This document shows positions 31,048-43,525 of a stretch of DNA of 64,000 nucleotides, piece by piece. Made by a program: the position numbers and the translations under genes. Within the stretch, counting starts at the first letter, position 1. Each line of letters opens with the position of its first letter. The stretch comes from Pegoplata infirma (taxonomy: Eukaryota; Arthropoda; Insecta; Diptera; Anthomyiidae). The stretch is from the NCBI GenBank assembly GCA_963921195.1, contig OY992537.1, positions 14,223,125-14,287,124 of the forward strand, read 5' to 3'. The notes beneath the pieces are model-generated. The model searched no databases, had not been told where the DNA came from, and was given only the letters and a program-made list of their open reading frames with translations.

Positions 31048-32047
31048 AGAGCTTCTCACGAACTTTAGCTTTGCGACTCCTTTTCAAAATTTCAAATTTT
31101 TCGCGACCCCCCAATATAAACAAAAATATTAACGTGAACTTTGTCCTCAGTTTTTTCAAAAACCTAAAGTAATGGAAAAATTTGGAAACCAAAATCAGAA
31201 GCAATTTAAAGATTTATAGAAACCGTGACATCAGATCCCAGACGCATACCAAAAATTTCTAGTAAAAAACTTCTAAAAAATAAAGATAAAACACAAGTTT
31301 TGTGAACTTTGACCTCAATTATCTCAAAAATTTGGAAACCTGGTCCCGAACTACGTCATTTTATATCGAAACTTACTATCTTCATCGATTTTTTATTTCC
31401 GAAAATAAAAGAAAAAGACCAGTTAAACCTGATCAGAAATGAAGAAATGTTTACCAAGAAAGCATTTAAAGTCCAATTTGGAGTAATGATTGTTCTTTTT
31501 TCAAAGTTGTGTATCAATGTTTGGTAGTGATTGAAATTTTATTCGATCACGAATCTAGATTCCTTGTTCGGATCCAGATTTAGAATTAGCATTCAAAAAT
31601 GAATCGAAAAAAGTGGTCAGGTCCCAGGCGCATTCGAAAATTTCACAAACATAGCTCTTTAAAATGCACAAGAATACGTTTTTGTGAACTTTGCCTTTAA
31701 TTTTCTCAAAAACCTGACGTACTAGAAAATTTGGAACCCAGATTCGGAATCAGCATCGAAAGTTAATAGAAAATGAACTGTCAGATCCCAGACTCAGTCA
31801 AAACATTTCACAAATAAGTATTGGGCATCCCGCAAAATTAACAACTGCACAGTGATTACGGAGGGACCTCAAGTGAAGGAAAACTTTGTTTTCTTTAATA
31901 AAAGTATTTGTGTATTTTTAAATCCCAGCAATAAAAAAATGTGTTTTAAATTTACCAAAATATGAGGTTTTAACAAATTTGTTCGCGACCCCCCTAAAAC
32001 TCTTCCGCGACCCCCTAAGGGGTCGCGACCCACCGTTTGGGAACCAT
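31048..32047. mobile_element. hAT-like element with GGTTCCCAAAC-type end
   Basis: The right end, read inward, is ATGGTTCCCAAACGGTGGGT followed by CGCGACCCCTTAGG, a widespread hAT terminus type. The left end is AGAGCTTCTCACGAACTTT. The 8-bp duplication TGTAGAGC is perfect (31040-31047 and 32048-32055). The interior has direct repeats (for example TCAAAAACCTAAAGTA and CTCAAAAACCTGACGTA) and no intact transposase. Confidence 0.85.
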
Positions 32048-32055
32048 TGTAGAGC

Positions 32056-32859
32056 TTACTTTTCAAAACCCTATGGGAATTTTGGTCAACTGGTAGTCGT
32101 TTGCCTTCTTTTTCGATCTCATTTAAGATACAAAATCGTGTTGCACAGTGTTGTCAGCTATTTTAGGGTAATAACTCCCCTTAATCAAAGTTTTGCAAAT
32201 TCTAGTTTGAAATTTTTCTCAAAAAATCCCCGTTTTTAAAGACACCTGTTAGACAACATATTTTATTCTTTGGTCAGTATTGATATTTTGGGTCTAACAC
32301 ATGCCAAGTATACAGCTAAACTCAGCACTGACGAATTTTTAAATACCCTTCACAGTGTTATAAACTGCTAATTAGGGGAAAAACTATTTTAACAGAATAA
32401 TAAAGTTTTCAGATTTAAACCTCCGAATTTACCCGTTTTGCATTTTAAAATTGTATGGTTGTGTAAAAAAGTCTGAGGCATCCATATATTTTTCTTATAA
32501 CATTTGATTCTTAACACCGATTTTGTCCATTTTTACATACAAATAATTTAGGTTAATGGCAGCTATTTATGAATTAATATCAACCGTCTAGATAATCTAG
32601 TTTCTCTTAAAACTGCATTTCAACAGACTGATGCAGTCAAAATTACACATGAAACCAAAAATTACACATGAAATTTCTTTATCCAACATTAAAAAATCTT
32701 TTTTGTGGAATGTTTTGTACTTTCTATAAATTGTATACAATAGTATACTAAAATAATTATTTTTGATAAAAAGTATATAGCAGGATTTAAAAAAAAAAAA
32801 AACAAAAAAAACAAAATAGTACTTTAAAAAAAGGACCAAAAATAAACCTTTTTTTAACA
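32056..32859. other. Unassigned sequence
   Basis: The first 90 bp match 3965-4070 in the other large repeat. CACAGTGTTGTCAGC near 32155 resembles a transposon end without a clear partner. No gene is seen. Confidence 0.4.
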
Positions 32860-33985
32860 AGTACCAAAAAATTTATTTTTTTAACAAGTACTAATTTTGG
32901 TTAAAAGATAACTTTTCATAAAAACGTACTTATTCCAAAAATTTATTTTTTTAACTTTTTATAAAAAAAGTACTCTTTATATATCTTCTGTTTCCAACAT
33001 TTTTTGGTACTTTTTTTAAAAAGTGTTATTTTGGTTCTTTTTATAAAAAACTACCATTTTGTTGATTAGATTTAAAATTAAAATTTTGTAACTTCTTGTA
33101 AAATAGTTTTTTTTTTTAAACAATGTACCAAAATAGTATTTTTTAAAAAAGTACCAAAAAATACTTTTTTACCTAGCACCAAAATAGTTATTTTTTAAAC
33201 AAGTACCAATACAGCATTTTTTATGAAAAGTACCAAGATAATAATATTTAATATATGTACTTTTAGGTACTTATTAAAAGAGTACTACAATTTTTTTGTA
33301 AAAAGTAGTTTTTTGTTACTTTTTATAAAAAATACTTTTAAAAAAAATAGAACTTTTAATAATATAGTAATATTTTGGTACTTTTTATAAAAAAGTTCTT
33401 TTATGAAAGAATTTTTTTTGCTAATTTCTTTTAAAAAGTGTTATTTAAGCTATTTTTATAAAAAAAATTACCATTTTGTTGGTTACATTAAAAGTTTCTT
33501 ATTTGTAACTTCTTATAAAATAGATTTTCTTTAAACAATCTACCAAAATAGTATTTTTTAAAAAAGTACCAAAATACTACTTTCTGATAACAAAAAAGTA
33601 ATATAGTACTTTTCTATAAAAAGTTCGAAAATAGTACTTTTTGATGAAAAGTACCACAATAATACTTTTTGATAAAAAGTACCACAATAATAGTTTTTGA
33701 TAAAAAGTACCACAAGTACTTTTTGATAAAAAGTAATAAAATTGCACTTTTTGATAAAAAGTGGCAACTCTGGTTGTGTTAAAACATAACAACAAAATTA
33801 TTTATTCCCTTGCTAAAACTGAAGATTATTAAAAAAAAAACAACTAAAATAGCATTAAAAAAACAACCAAAAAAGTATTTTTTAAAAAGTACCAAAATAG
33901 TACTTTTTGATAACAAAAAAGTACTAATATAGTACTTTTTGATAAAAAGTAACAAAAGTGGCAACACTGGTTGTGTTACAAACAT
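32860..33985. repeat. Minisatellite with AGTACTTTTTGATAAAAAGT units
   Basis: An irregular tandem array of about 30-35-bp units built around GTACTTTTTGATAAAAAGTA and ACCAAAATA. Units on the left are more diverged, those at 33590-33960 more alike. Each unit is partly palindromic (ACTTTTTGATAAAAAGT). Two blocks on the right repeat the sequence GGCAACTCTGGTTGTGTTA-like at 33764 and 33960, so a larger ~200-bp unit duplicated. Confidence 0.8.
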
Positions 33986-34033
33986 AACAACGAAATTATT
34001 AATTCCCTTGCTAAAAATGAAGAGTATTAAAAA

Positions 34034-36541
34034 ACAAGTGAGAGTGTTAAATTCGGCTGTGCCGAATCTTTTATACCCTACAAAATGTAAAAAAAAAAAT
34101 TGTCACGGGCTTTTGTTTGGGGGGGGGGGGGTGATTGGGGTCAGTGGGGGACGTTGAGACCACCTTTCCATCCCGATAAATACACCAAATGTTTCATTTA
34201 TTTAACAAAAAACATGTAAACAAAGTGTATTTTTTTAGAGGTTGGTTTAGTTCTTCAAGGGGGAACTTTTTTCCCCCTGGGCCTTTTTTGCCCATTTACG
34301 AACTTAACCTGCCTAGGACCATAAGGCATATTCATGCCAAATTGCAGGAGGCTAGCTCTTTTATTTTGGACTGCATCGTGCCAAATTGCAGGAGGCTTGC
34401 TCTTTTATTTTGGACTGCATCGTGCCATCTACAGACGGACGAACGGACGGACGGACATTCACAGAATGTCTTAGAATCGATCATGGATCAATAATATATA
34501 TGGGGCATTCCATGTCAAATCGGACACTTTGAAAAATTTTTTTTTTAGATTTTCCCAATTTGTTTATAGTTTTTATTACCCTTCGAAAACTCCTTCGTGG
34601 TAAATTTTCATATTTTTTTGATGACCCTTTCAAAAGATATCGAATTTTTAAAAATTGGTAGTTTGCTCCTTTACTAAAACTTTTTTTACTCATAACTTCT
34701 TCAATAATGGTCCAAATTTAAATTTTTTTTTTTCAAAATTTTTGTTATTTTGCGTACTTTCTAAAAAAAAGTTCCAAAAAATTCTTAAAAGCGTTCTAAT
34801 ATGCGATTTTTAAGTTTTTAAATTTAAATCTCATTTTTGAAAATGTTTGTACTCTTCGATTTTTTTTAAATTTTTTTGTGTAAAACTTCTATCGATTCTA
34901 AAAATTTTTTGCCCAGGAAGATCGTGGGATAACGATTATTACTATTTTTTAAAATTTTTTGAAAAAAATTTATTGTAATTTTCCAATCTTAAAATCATTT
35001 CTACTGCTCCAATGGTGCGTCATAGAGGGGTCATTTATAAGACCGACCCCCATTAATTTTTACGTCTTAACATTTCTTTGGAACAAACTAATACCCTATC
35101 TCCAATTTCTAAGGGGGCTCCCACACAAAACGAAATTTTTTAAAATTTGCTCCAACCGCTCTAACTGCCCAAATAGTGGCCTTAGAGCAACAAAATGTAT
35201 AATGACCCACAATATTTTTTTAATCCAAACATTTTCTCTGAACACACCTACCCCCTATCTTTAACTGTTAAGGGGGTCCCCATACAATTTGTTTGATTTT
35301 TTGTAAATTTGTTTTATTTAATCAGCTTCTACCGGTCCAATGGTGCGTCCGAGAGGGGTCATTAGTGAAACCGACCCCCATTTATTTTTACCCTACAACA
35401 TTTTTTTAAAACATACCTACGCCTTATCTCCACTCCCTAAGTATGCTCCCATACAAATAAAGTTGGAGCAAATTTTATAAAAATGTAATTTTGTATGGGA
35501 GCCTACTTAGGGAGTGGAGATAGGGCGTAGGTATATTTTAAAAAAATGTTGTAGGGTAAAAATAAATGGGGGTCGGTCTCACTAATGACCCCTCTCGGAC
35601 ACACCATTGGACCGGTAGAAGCAGAATAAATAAAAATAATTTACAAAAAATAAAAAAAAAAATGTATTAGGACCGCCTTAACAATAAGAGATAGAGGGTA
35701 GGTGTGTCCAGAGAAAATGTTTGGACTAAAAAAATATTGTGGGTCGGTCATACATTTTGTTACTCTAAGGGCACTATTAGGGCAGTTAGAGCGGTTGGAG
35801 CAAATTTTAAAAAATTTCGTTTTGTGTGGGAGCCCCCTTAGAAATTGGAGATAGGGTATTAGTTTGTTCCAAAGAAATGTTAAGACGTAAAAATTAATGG
35901 GGGTCGGTCTTATAAATGACCCCTCTATGACGCACCATTGGAGCAGTAGAAATGATTTTAAGATTGGAAAATTACAATAAATTTTTTTCAAAAAATTTTA
36001 AAAAATAGTAATAATCGTTATCCCACGATCTTCCTGGGCAAAAAATTTTTAGAATCGATAGAAGTTTTACACAAAAAAATTTCAAAAAAATCGAAGAGTA
36101 CAAACATTTTCAAAAATGAGATTTAAATTTAAAAACTTAAAAATCGCATACTAGAGTGCTTTTAAGAATATTTTGGGATTTTTTTTTAAAAGTACGCTAA
36201 AAAACAAAATTTTGAAAAAAAAAAATTGAAATTTGGACCATTATTGAAAAAGTTATGAGTAAAAGAAGTTTGAGTAAAGGAACAAACTACCAATTTTAAA
36301 AAATTCGATATCTTTTGAACGGGTCATCAAAAAAATCTGAAAATTTACCACGAAGGGGTTTTTGAAGGGTACTAAAAACTGTAAATAAATTGGGAAAATC
36401 TAAAAAAAAAAAATTTTCAAAGTGTCCGATTTCACATGGAATGCCCCATATACTTTATGGGGTCCCCGACCGATATTTCCATGCGTGACAAACGGAATGA
36501 CAAAGTGAGTATACCCCCATACTGCGGTTGGAGGTATAAAA
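34034..36541 (-). mobile_element. MM-C mini-me-like element, split by a giant palindrome
   Basis: Left part: ACAAGTGAGAGTGTTAAATT and CGGCTGTGCCGAATC, then a run of 13 G near 34120, AACTTAACCTGCCTAGG and ACGGACGAACGGACGGACGG. Right part after 36448: TATACTTTATGGGGTCCCCG, the ATATTTCCATGCGTGAC core and the end GTTGGAGGTATAAA. The uninterrupted form at 58591-59060 confirms that the two parts were once joined. Confidence 0.82.
34501..36448. mobile_element. TGGGGCATTCC palindrome, arms about 955 bp
   Basis: The two arms, roughly 34501-35458 and 35492-36448, are complementary almost throughout. The ends are TGGGGCATTCCATGTCAAAT and its near-complement. The spacer is about 33 bp around AAAGTTGGAGCAAATTTT. 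The target duplication is TATA (34497-34500 and 36449-36452); the empty site in the other MM-C copy supports it. A mirror-image 100-codon open frame in both arms (34959-35264 plus, 35641-35991 minus) is a result of the symmetry and has no family I recognise. A half copy with related sequence is at 38788-39203 and 46455-46676. Confidence 0.9.
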
Positions 36542-37726
36542 ACAACCCTCAATAAATTTGTACGACTTCTATTTGTTTTTATATTTAACACTTTATCGTT
36601 TAATCACGATAGTTAAATAAAAATTCACACGCACTAATCTTTTGTTGTCTATCGCTGATGTCGCAACCTGTTTATGAATTTGGCAAAAAATTAAACAAAT
36701 AATTGACTGAAAAAGCCGGCTTTAAATGTGTGCGATTTTGCGTTTCTATTATTTGTTTTTTTTTTACACTTAATATTTTTTTTTTATTTTTATCAATTGA
36801 TTTAAATTTTTGATCATGTTTGTGACTGATACGTTTGCGGAAATAATTTGATTAGTGTATTTTTGTTTTTTTATTTATATTTATTTGAAAAAATGAAGGT
36901 CAGTTTCGTTTTCGTTTAGAAGTCATAATAATAAAACAAATTTAATAAAATGCAAATAAAAAAGAAAATTTTGAAATTTGCAAATTTTATTAATTTTTTT
37001 TTATTTGATTTAAAAAAAATATAAAAAAAATAAAACTGCAAATGGAACAAAATTAATAAAAAAAATGTTCTACATTAAAAAAACTTTTTCAGTAATATCC
37101 GAATATTAACTTAGTATTTTGAGAAAAAAAAAAATAAACATTTTTTTTTACTTTGTTCGGAAGTACTTCCAATACTTTTGTAAGTTAATATTGACCTAAA
37201 AAGGCAATTTTCCCGACCCCGACGATTTCAAAAATCGAAAAAAGAAAAATTTGCTCCACCCTAGTATCCATAAATTCAAAAAGGCCAAATTCAAATTTTT
37301 ACTTGTTTAGAATTTCTATTCATTTTTCTGATTCGTCTTAGTTTACGAGAAGTTTTACAACAAAATATTGCCTCCATACGCACTAACGATTTTTTGAAAT
37401 TTGCATTTGTTATTACTCGAAAGCTAAAACTTTCAGAAAAAATTGGAAAACAAATTCGAAATCAGCCCACTTAATTCTAAATAAAACAGTTATCAAAGGT
37501 CAGGAACATAGAAAAAGATTAAATTTTGTCGGGCTGTGTAATTAATTAATTTTGTCTTTAAGAATTATTTAGAAATTTAAAAACAAAAAGTATTAAAGAA
37601 TTTGTTATCAATAATATATTTTTTTTATAGTTATATTTTTTTGTGCGTGAAGTTTTAAAATCAATACTTTCGTTGTCTTTTCAGCTTTGTTGAGAAATGG
37701 TTTTAAAATTTATAAAAAATCATCAA
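36542..37726. other. Unassigned AT-rich spz3 intron sequence
   Basis: About 1.2 kb with long A and T runs and no repeat shared with the rest of the window that I could see. Confidence 0.45.
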
Positions 37727-37797
37727 GCATCGGTGGTTCAGTGGTAGAATGCTCGCCTGCCACGCGGGCGGCCCGGGTTCGATTCCCGGCCGATGCA
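37727..37797 (+). tRNA. tRNA-Gly (anticodon GCC), unpaired
   Basis: The mature sequence is the shared Gly sequence, with a T6 terminator. It is the rightmost tRNA of the window, 8.4 kb from its nearest neighbour, and still identical to the rest. Confidence 0.98.
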
Positions 37798-37841
37798 ATT
37801 AATTTTTTGTTTGTACTTAATATTTTTTTACATACTCTATA

Positions 37842-38787
37842 TCGAGGGCCTATATTCAAAACCCTCTATCTAAAAAAACACAACTTTTCAGGAGAGCCAA
37901 AAAACTGTTTATTTCGCGAATTGTTAGAGTAATTAAAATTCGATATTCTACAATATTTTTTTAAATCAACTACTGAATCTGACATATAATTCGATTTTAA
38001 AATTTTGCACTATTGGGGATTTTAGAGGATAGATAGAGGGTTTTGTTTCTCAAAAATATTAAGTACAGGAATGAAAATGATCAGATAGAGGGTTTTGCAT
38101 TTTAATAAAAATGAATTATTATGATTTCATTAATGACATCGGTTAATTTTTAGCGTAATTTATTAATGATAACGGCTCATAAATAATTTCGAAATCGCGG
38201 TTTTGGTCCACAGGTGCGGATTGTTAAGACAAAAATTATTTTTTTTTACCAAATTCGTCTCAAAAGTTGACAAACTGTTGAGTATGTTATGTAAGAAATA
38301 GTAAAAAAAAATAAAAACGGGATTTTGGTCCACAGATGCTGATCAGCATCGGGATTTTTAAGATAAAAATTTTTGTTTCACAATGTACACAAGACATCCA
38401 AAGTTTGAGACATATTTTTTAAAAAAGTCAAACAAGAATTTTCAGAAAAAATTAGCATCAGTGGACCAAAATCGTGGTTCGGGAATTTTGTTGATAAATT
38501 CATGTGCAGCATGCAAAAATTAGTATGAAAACATGTAATGCATGATAAAATTTTTCAAAACAAATATTTGTAAATTAATTATTTGAAAAGATAGAGGGTT
38601 TTGCATTCAGAAAAATTAATTGTGTAAGAGATAGAGAAAACCAAAAATGCAAATAAAATAGCAAAAAAAAAGTATTTTTGTTCTGAATTTTACACCATAG
38701 ATGAGGGCCGTTTTACCGAATATTTTGCCATCAAAAAGTCATTTTCGTGAAAATGGAAGATAGAGGGTTTTGAATATAGGCCCTCGA
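37842..38787. mobile_element. TCGAGGG element, short copy
   Basis: The 946-bp element has ends TCGAGGGCCTATATTCAAAA and its complement, extending about 32 bp. The motif GATAGAGGGTTTTG recurs inside in both orientations. It includes foldback-like sequence (GGTTTTGGTCCACAGGTGC, GATGCTGATCAGCATC). It shows the unbroken order of the sequence that is split in the long copy at 40341-45848. Confidence 0.87.
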
Positions 38788-39203
38788 TATGCTTTCCATG
38801 CCAAATCGGACAATTTGAATTTTTTTTTGATGTTTCCCAATTTTTTTACCATTTTTACTCCGTTGTGTTAAATTTTCAGATTTTTTGATGACCCGTTCAA
38901 AAGATATAGAATTTAAAAATTCATAATTTCTTTAAAAATTCTATTGTTTTGTTTTTTTACGAACTTTAGAAAAAATAAATTCAAAAAAAATTCCTTTAAG
39001 TTTTAAAATTTAAATCTCTATTTTTTGAAAAAATTTTTGTGCAAAAATTCTGCAAATTTTTTGCCCTTTAAAATCGTGTGATTGCAATTTTTTAGATTTT
39101 TTTTAAAAACTTGTATTGCAGTTTTCCAACCTTTAAGTAAGGTCTACTGCTCCAATGGTACGTCCTAGAGGGGTCAATAGAAAGACCGATCCCCATTAAT
39201 ATT
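38788..39203. mobile_element. TGGGGCATTCC element, second copy, left part
   Basis: TTTCCATGCCAAATCGGACA, TTTGATGACCCGTTCAAAAG and CTACTGCTCCAATGGTACGT match the left arm of the palindrome at 34501. It is more diverged. It breaks at 39203 and resumes at 46455. Confidence 0.7.
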
Positions 39204-40432
39204 ACACCCAAAAAAAAGACTTAACTTAAACTTTGGAAAAATTTTCTTCAAAATAGTTTATAAATTTTCCCACAATTTAGTTAAATTTAACTAAAAGTTG
39301 GGAAATTTTCTTAAGCGTTAGGAACAAATTTAAATTCATGTAATGTTAAATAGTCCATTATTTTTCTTAAATGGAATTCCCAAATACATTGAAGAAATTC
39401 TTACCGCCAAAGAAATTTTCCCTAAATATGACAAAAATCTTTATTTTTAAGACATATTCCTCTTCTTTAGTTTTAGGACGTAATTTTCTACCAATTAGTT
39501 CATTTTCTTAGATTTGAGGAAGTTTTTTCACTATTTTAGTAAAATTTTAATAACTCGGGCAAATTTTTTTTTTATTCAAAAACTTAAAATGGCGATATCT
39601 CGAAAACTAAGCCAGATAGAGCAAAATGGAGGTCATTTTTGGTTCTTAGATTTAGAATTGCCGTAGTATCGCCGGTTCTCTTCACATGTGTGGACCCCAA
39701 TGGGTCCTAACTTTGGATTTAAAAAAAGTTGGCATTCCCGAAAATTTTAAAATGCTCATATCTCGGTAAATAATGCCAACACAACAAAAAGTTCAAAAGC
39801 ATTTTTGTAGCCCTTAACACGGAAAACAAGCTCTTAGAGTAATAGTTTTAAAGTTATCGAGTTTTTAAAATTCTCAAGACCCCAGTGGTCCCCTAATTTC
39901 ACGTATCTCAAAAACTAAGAAAGGTAGAGCGAAACGGACAAACATTTTGGATCAAAAAATATGAAGATTCTTAAGGAACCCAACTGGGTCTGGGCCATCG
40001 GGGTCTGAACCTATCGGTCCGAACCCAATGGGGCTTTTACCCAATCGGGTCCTCAAATGTGTATGAACTAAATTAACCCGAGTAAAAATAAAATATATAA
40101 CAATATATAACTTGATACAAACATAATTAATCATATATGATTATACATTGCGTGAGATATTTTCAAAATTTTTTAAATGCAGTCATATGTAGTTATAAAC
40201 AATTGAATCATGATTCGGATTAAAAGGTACGGTTGATATAATTATATAAAATTATATGAGGGTCAATACAAAATTTGTTTTTCTGTATAATTTAATATAA
40301 AATTATATATATCCTATTCTGTTCCATATATAACACTATATCGAGGGCCTATATTCAAAACCCTCTATCTTCCATTTTCACGAAAATGACTTTTTGATGG
40401 CAAAATATTCAGTAAAACGGCCCTCATCTATG

Positions 40433-43290
40433 CACTCTAAAAACTCTTTGTAAAATTACTACTATAAAGTGGGTAAATTTCTGTGTAAAATAACACACAA
40501 CGCCTAATATTGAGCACAAAGTGTTTAAAAATCTAATTTGCACACAAAAACTCGAAAATTAAACACTTTATGTAGTATTTTGTGTGTTGATAAATATATT
40601 CGTAGAAAATTACACACAAGATGTTTAAAATAAAACATTAAATGTGTATAGTAAGCATTTTGTGTTTAATATTCCAATATTGAACATTAAATGTGTAACT
40701 AAAAAAAAAACAAAATTAAAATTGTCAAATAAAAATTAATATAAATACAGAAAATTGTTCAACATTCAGCAAGAAAAATAAAACAACGCGAAAAAAAAAA
40801 CAAAAACATGAAAATTAACGTATTTAAAGTAAAGGGATAATTAAAATATATGTCCTGCGTTCAAATGCAATATATGCATTTTGGTATTGCCAATTATACA
40901 ACATATCGGTAAGTACACCAACTATCTTTTTAATTGTTTTTATCAAAAACATGTGTCTCAGATTTTAAGAATTTTTCTTAGCGGAAATGTTTAAGATTCT
41001 GTGAACTCATGTATACTAAAACAAAATGTCTTACAATTAGAAAAATTTCTCAGATTTTAAAATTTTCCAGAATCACTAAATCTTCCTGATTTTGAGAATT
41101 TTTCTTTACAAAGAATGTTACAGATTCTAAGAATTTTAAAATTCAAAAATATTTTAGACTCTGAGAATTTTTCTTAAGAACAACTGTCTCAGCTTCTGAG
41201 AATTTTCCGATACAAAAACTGTCTCAGATTTTAAAAATTTTTCTATAAAAAAATGTCTTAGATTCTTTAAATTATTTATAGGAAAAATATCTCAGACTCT
41301 GAGACCTTTTTTATAAAAAAAATGTCTCAGATTCTCAAAATTTTTCTATAGAAAACATGTTTCAGATTATGAGAATTTTTCTATAAAAAAATGTCTCAAA
41401 TTCTGAGAATTTTTCTATATAAAAAAATGTCTCAGATTCTGAGAATTTTTCTATAAAAAAATGTCTCAGATTCTTAGATTTTTTCTATAGAAAAAATGTC
41501 TCAGATTCTAAGAATTTTTCTATAGAAAAAATGTCTCAGATTCTGAGAATTTTTCTATAGAAAAAATGTCACAGATTCTGAGAATTTTTCTACAGAAAAA
41601 TGTCTCAGATTCTAAGAATTTTTCAACAGAAAAAATGTCTCAGATTCTGGGAATTTTTTTATAAAAAAAAATGTCTCAGATTCTAAGAATTTTTCTATAG
41701 AAAATATGTCTCAGATTCTAAGAATTTTTCTATAGAAGAAATGTCTCAGATTCTGAGAATTTTTCTATAAAAAAAAAATGTCTCAGATTCTAAGAATTTT
41801 TCTATAGAAAAAATGTCTCAGATTCTAAGAATTTTTCTATAGAAAAAATGTCTCAGATTCTGAGAATTTTTCTATAGAAAAAATGTCTCAGATTCTGAGA
41901 ATTTTTCTACAGAAAAAATGTCTCAGATTCTGAGAATTTTTCCACAGAAAAAATGTCTCAGATTCTGGGAATTTTTCTATAAAAAAATGTCTCAGATTCT
42001 GAGAATTTTTCTATAAAAAAAATGTCTCAGATTCTGAGAATTTTTCTAAAAAAAAGGTCTCAGATTCTAGGTGTTTATCTATAGAAAAAATTTCTTAGAT
42101 TCTGAGAATTTTTCTATGGCAAAAATGTCTCATATTCTGAGAATTTTTCTATAAAAAAATATCTCAGATTCTAAAAATTTTTCTATAAAAAAAAATCTTT
42201 TCTATAGAAAAAATGTCTGAGATTTTGAGATTTTTTCTATAGAAAAAATGTTCAGATTCTGAAAATTTTTTTAGAGAAAAAATGTTTCAGATTCTGAGAA
42301 TATTTCTGTAGAAAATATGTCTCAGGTTCTGAGAATTTTTCTATGGAAAAAATGTCTCAGATTCTGAGAATTTTTCTATAGAAAAAATGTCTCAGATTTT
42401 GAGAATTTTTCTATTGAAGAAATGTCTCAGATTCTGAGAATTTTTCTATGAAAAAATGTCTCAGGTTCTGAGAATTTTTCAATAGAAAAAATGTCTCAGA
42501 TTCTAAGAATTTTTCTATAGAAAAAATGTCTCAGATTCTGAGAATTTTTCTACAGAAAAAATGTCTCAGATTCTGAGAATTTTTCTAAAGAAAAAAATGT
42601 CTCAGATTCTAGGTGTTTATCTATAGAAACATTTTCTTCGATTCTGAGAACTTATCTATTGATAAAAAGACTCAGCTTCTGAAATTTTTTATGGAACAAT
42701 AAAGAGCAGATTCTTAAAATTTTTCAATAGAAAAAAATAATTAGATTCAAATAATATTAATTATTTTAAACTTTTATTTATTTGCAGATTCGTACACTTG
42801 ATGTTATCAAAATTCGGATTTTCTGTTCTGCTGTTATTACGACGTTTAATTTAGCTGTATCTGTTTATTTTTAATATTTATAATTATCTTATTTTAATTT
42901 TAGTTTTATATTTTACTAAATATTATAATTGCACTTTAGTTAAAATAAAAGGCATAGAAATAAAAAAGCGTTTTTTGTATTTTTTTTAGGAATAAATCAC
43001 AAAAGAAAAAAAAAAATATAAATGCAATTTTAAGCATTTTTAATCCATTTTTGCACACAAAGAATGCTTTTTTAAGCACAAACATTTTAAAATTACACAC
43101 TTTGTGTTTATTTCTAGAAAATTTTCAAGCGTCAAGCATGTAGGTGTACACACAAAATGTTTATTAGTTGTACACACTTTGTGTGCAAATGTTGAAATTT
43201 AAACACATAGTGTATTTTTACCCACTTTATTGTAGGAGAACAGTTACCTACAATAAAGTGGGTAAAATTCAACAAAAATTTATAAGAGTG
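40433..43290. mobile_element. CACTCT element carrying a minisatellite
   Basis: Starts CACTCTAAAAACTC and ends TTTATAAGAGTG, flanked by a TG duplication; the short copy shows the empty site CATCTATGGTGTAAAA. Inside the ends, AAAGTGGGTAAA and the complement TTTACCCACTTT are inverted, and ACACAAAATGT motifs occur on both sides. The core is the 35-bp minisatellite. No coding sequence. Confidence 0.8.
40975..42745. repeat. 35-bp minisatellite, about 50 units
   Basis: Tandem units of AATGTCTCAGATTCTGAGAA followed by TTTTTCTATAGAAAA. Units are regular between 41380 and 42580 and decay at both edges. Each unit holds two small palindromes, TCTCAGATTCTGAGA and TTTTTCTATAGAAAAA. There are no unique spacers. 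Confidence 0.92.
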
Positions 43291-43525
43291 TGGTGTAAAA
43301 TTCAGAACAAAAATATTTTTTTTTGCTATTTTATTTGCATTTTTGGTTTTCTCTATCTCTTACACAATTAATTTTTCTAAATGCAAAACCCTCTATCTTT
43401 TCAAATAATTAATTTATAAATATTTGTTGTGAATAATTTCATCATGCATTACATGTTTTCATATTAATTTTTGCATGTGCACATGAATGTCAATAAAATT
43501 CCAGAACCAAAATTTTGGTCCACTG

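Noticed and set aside
34959..35991. Mirror-image open frames of about 100 codons in both arms of the palindrome
   Set aside because: They are the same sequence read on the two arms. The peptide has no family I recognise and the frame is kept simply because the arms are nearly identical and young.
40975..42745. Regular repeat array considered as a CRISPR
   Set aside because: Units follow each other directly with no unique spacers, no cas genes are present, and the genome is eukaryotic.
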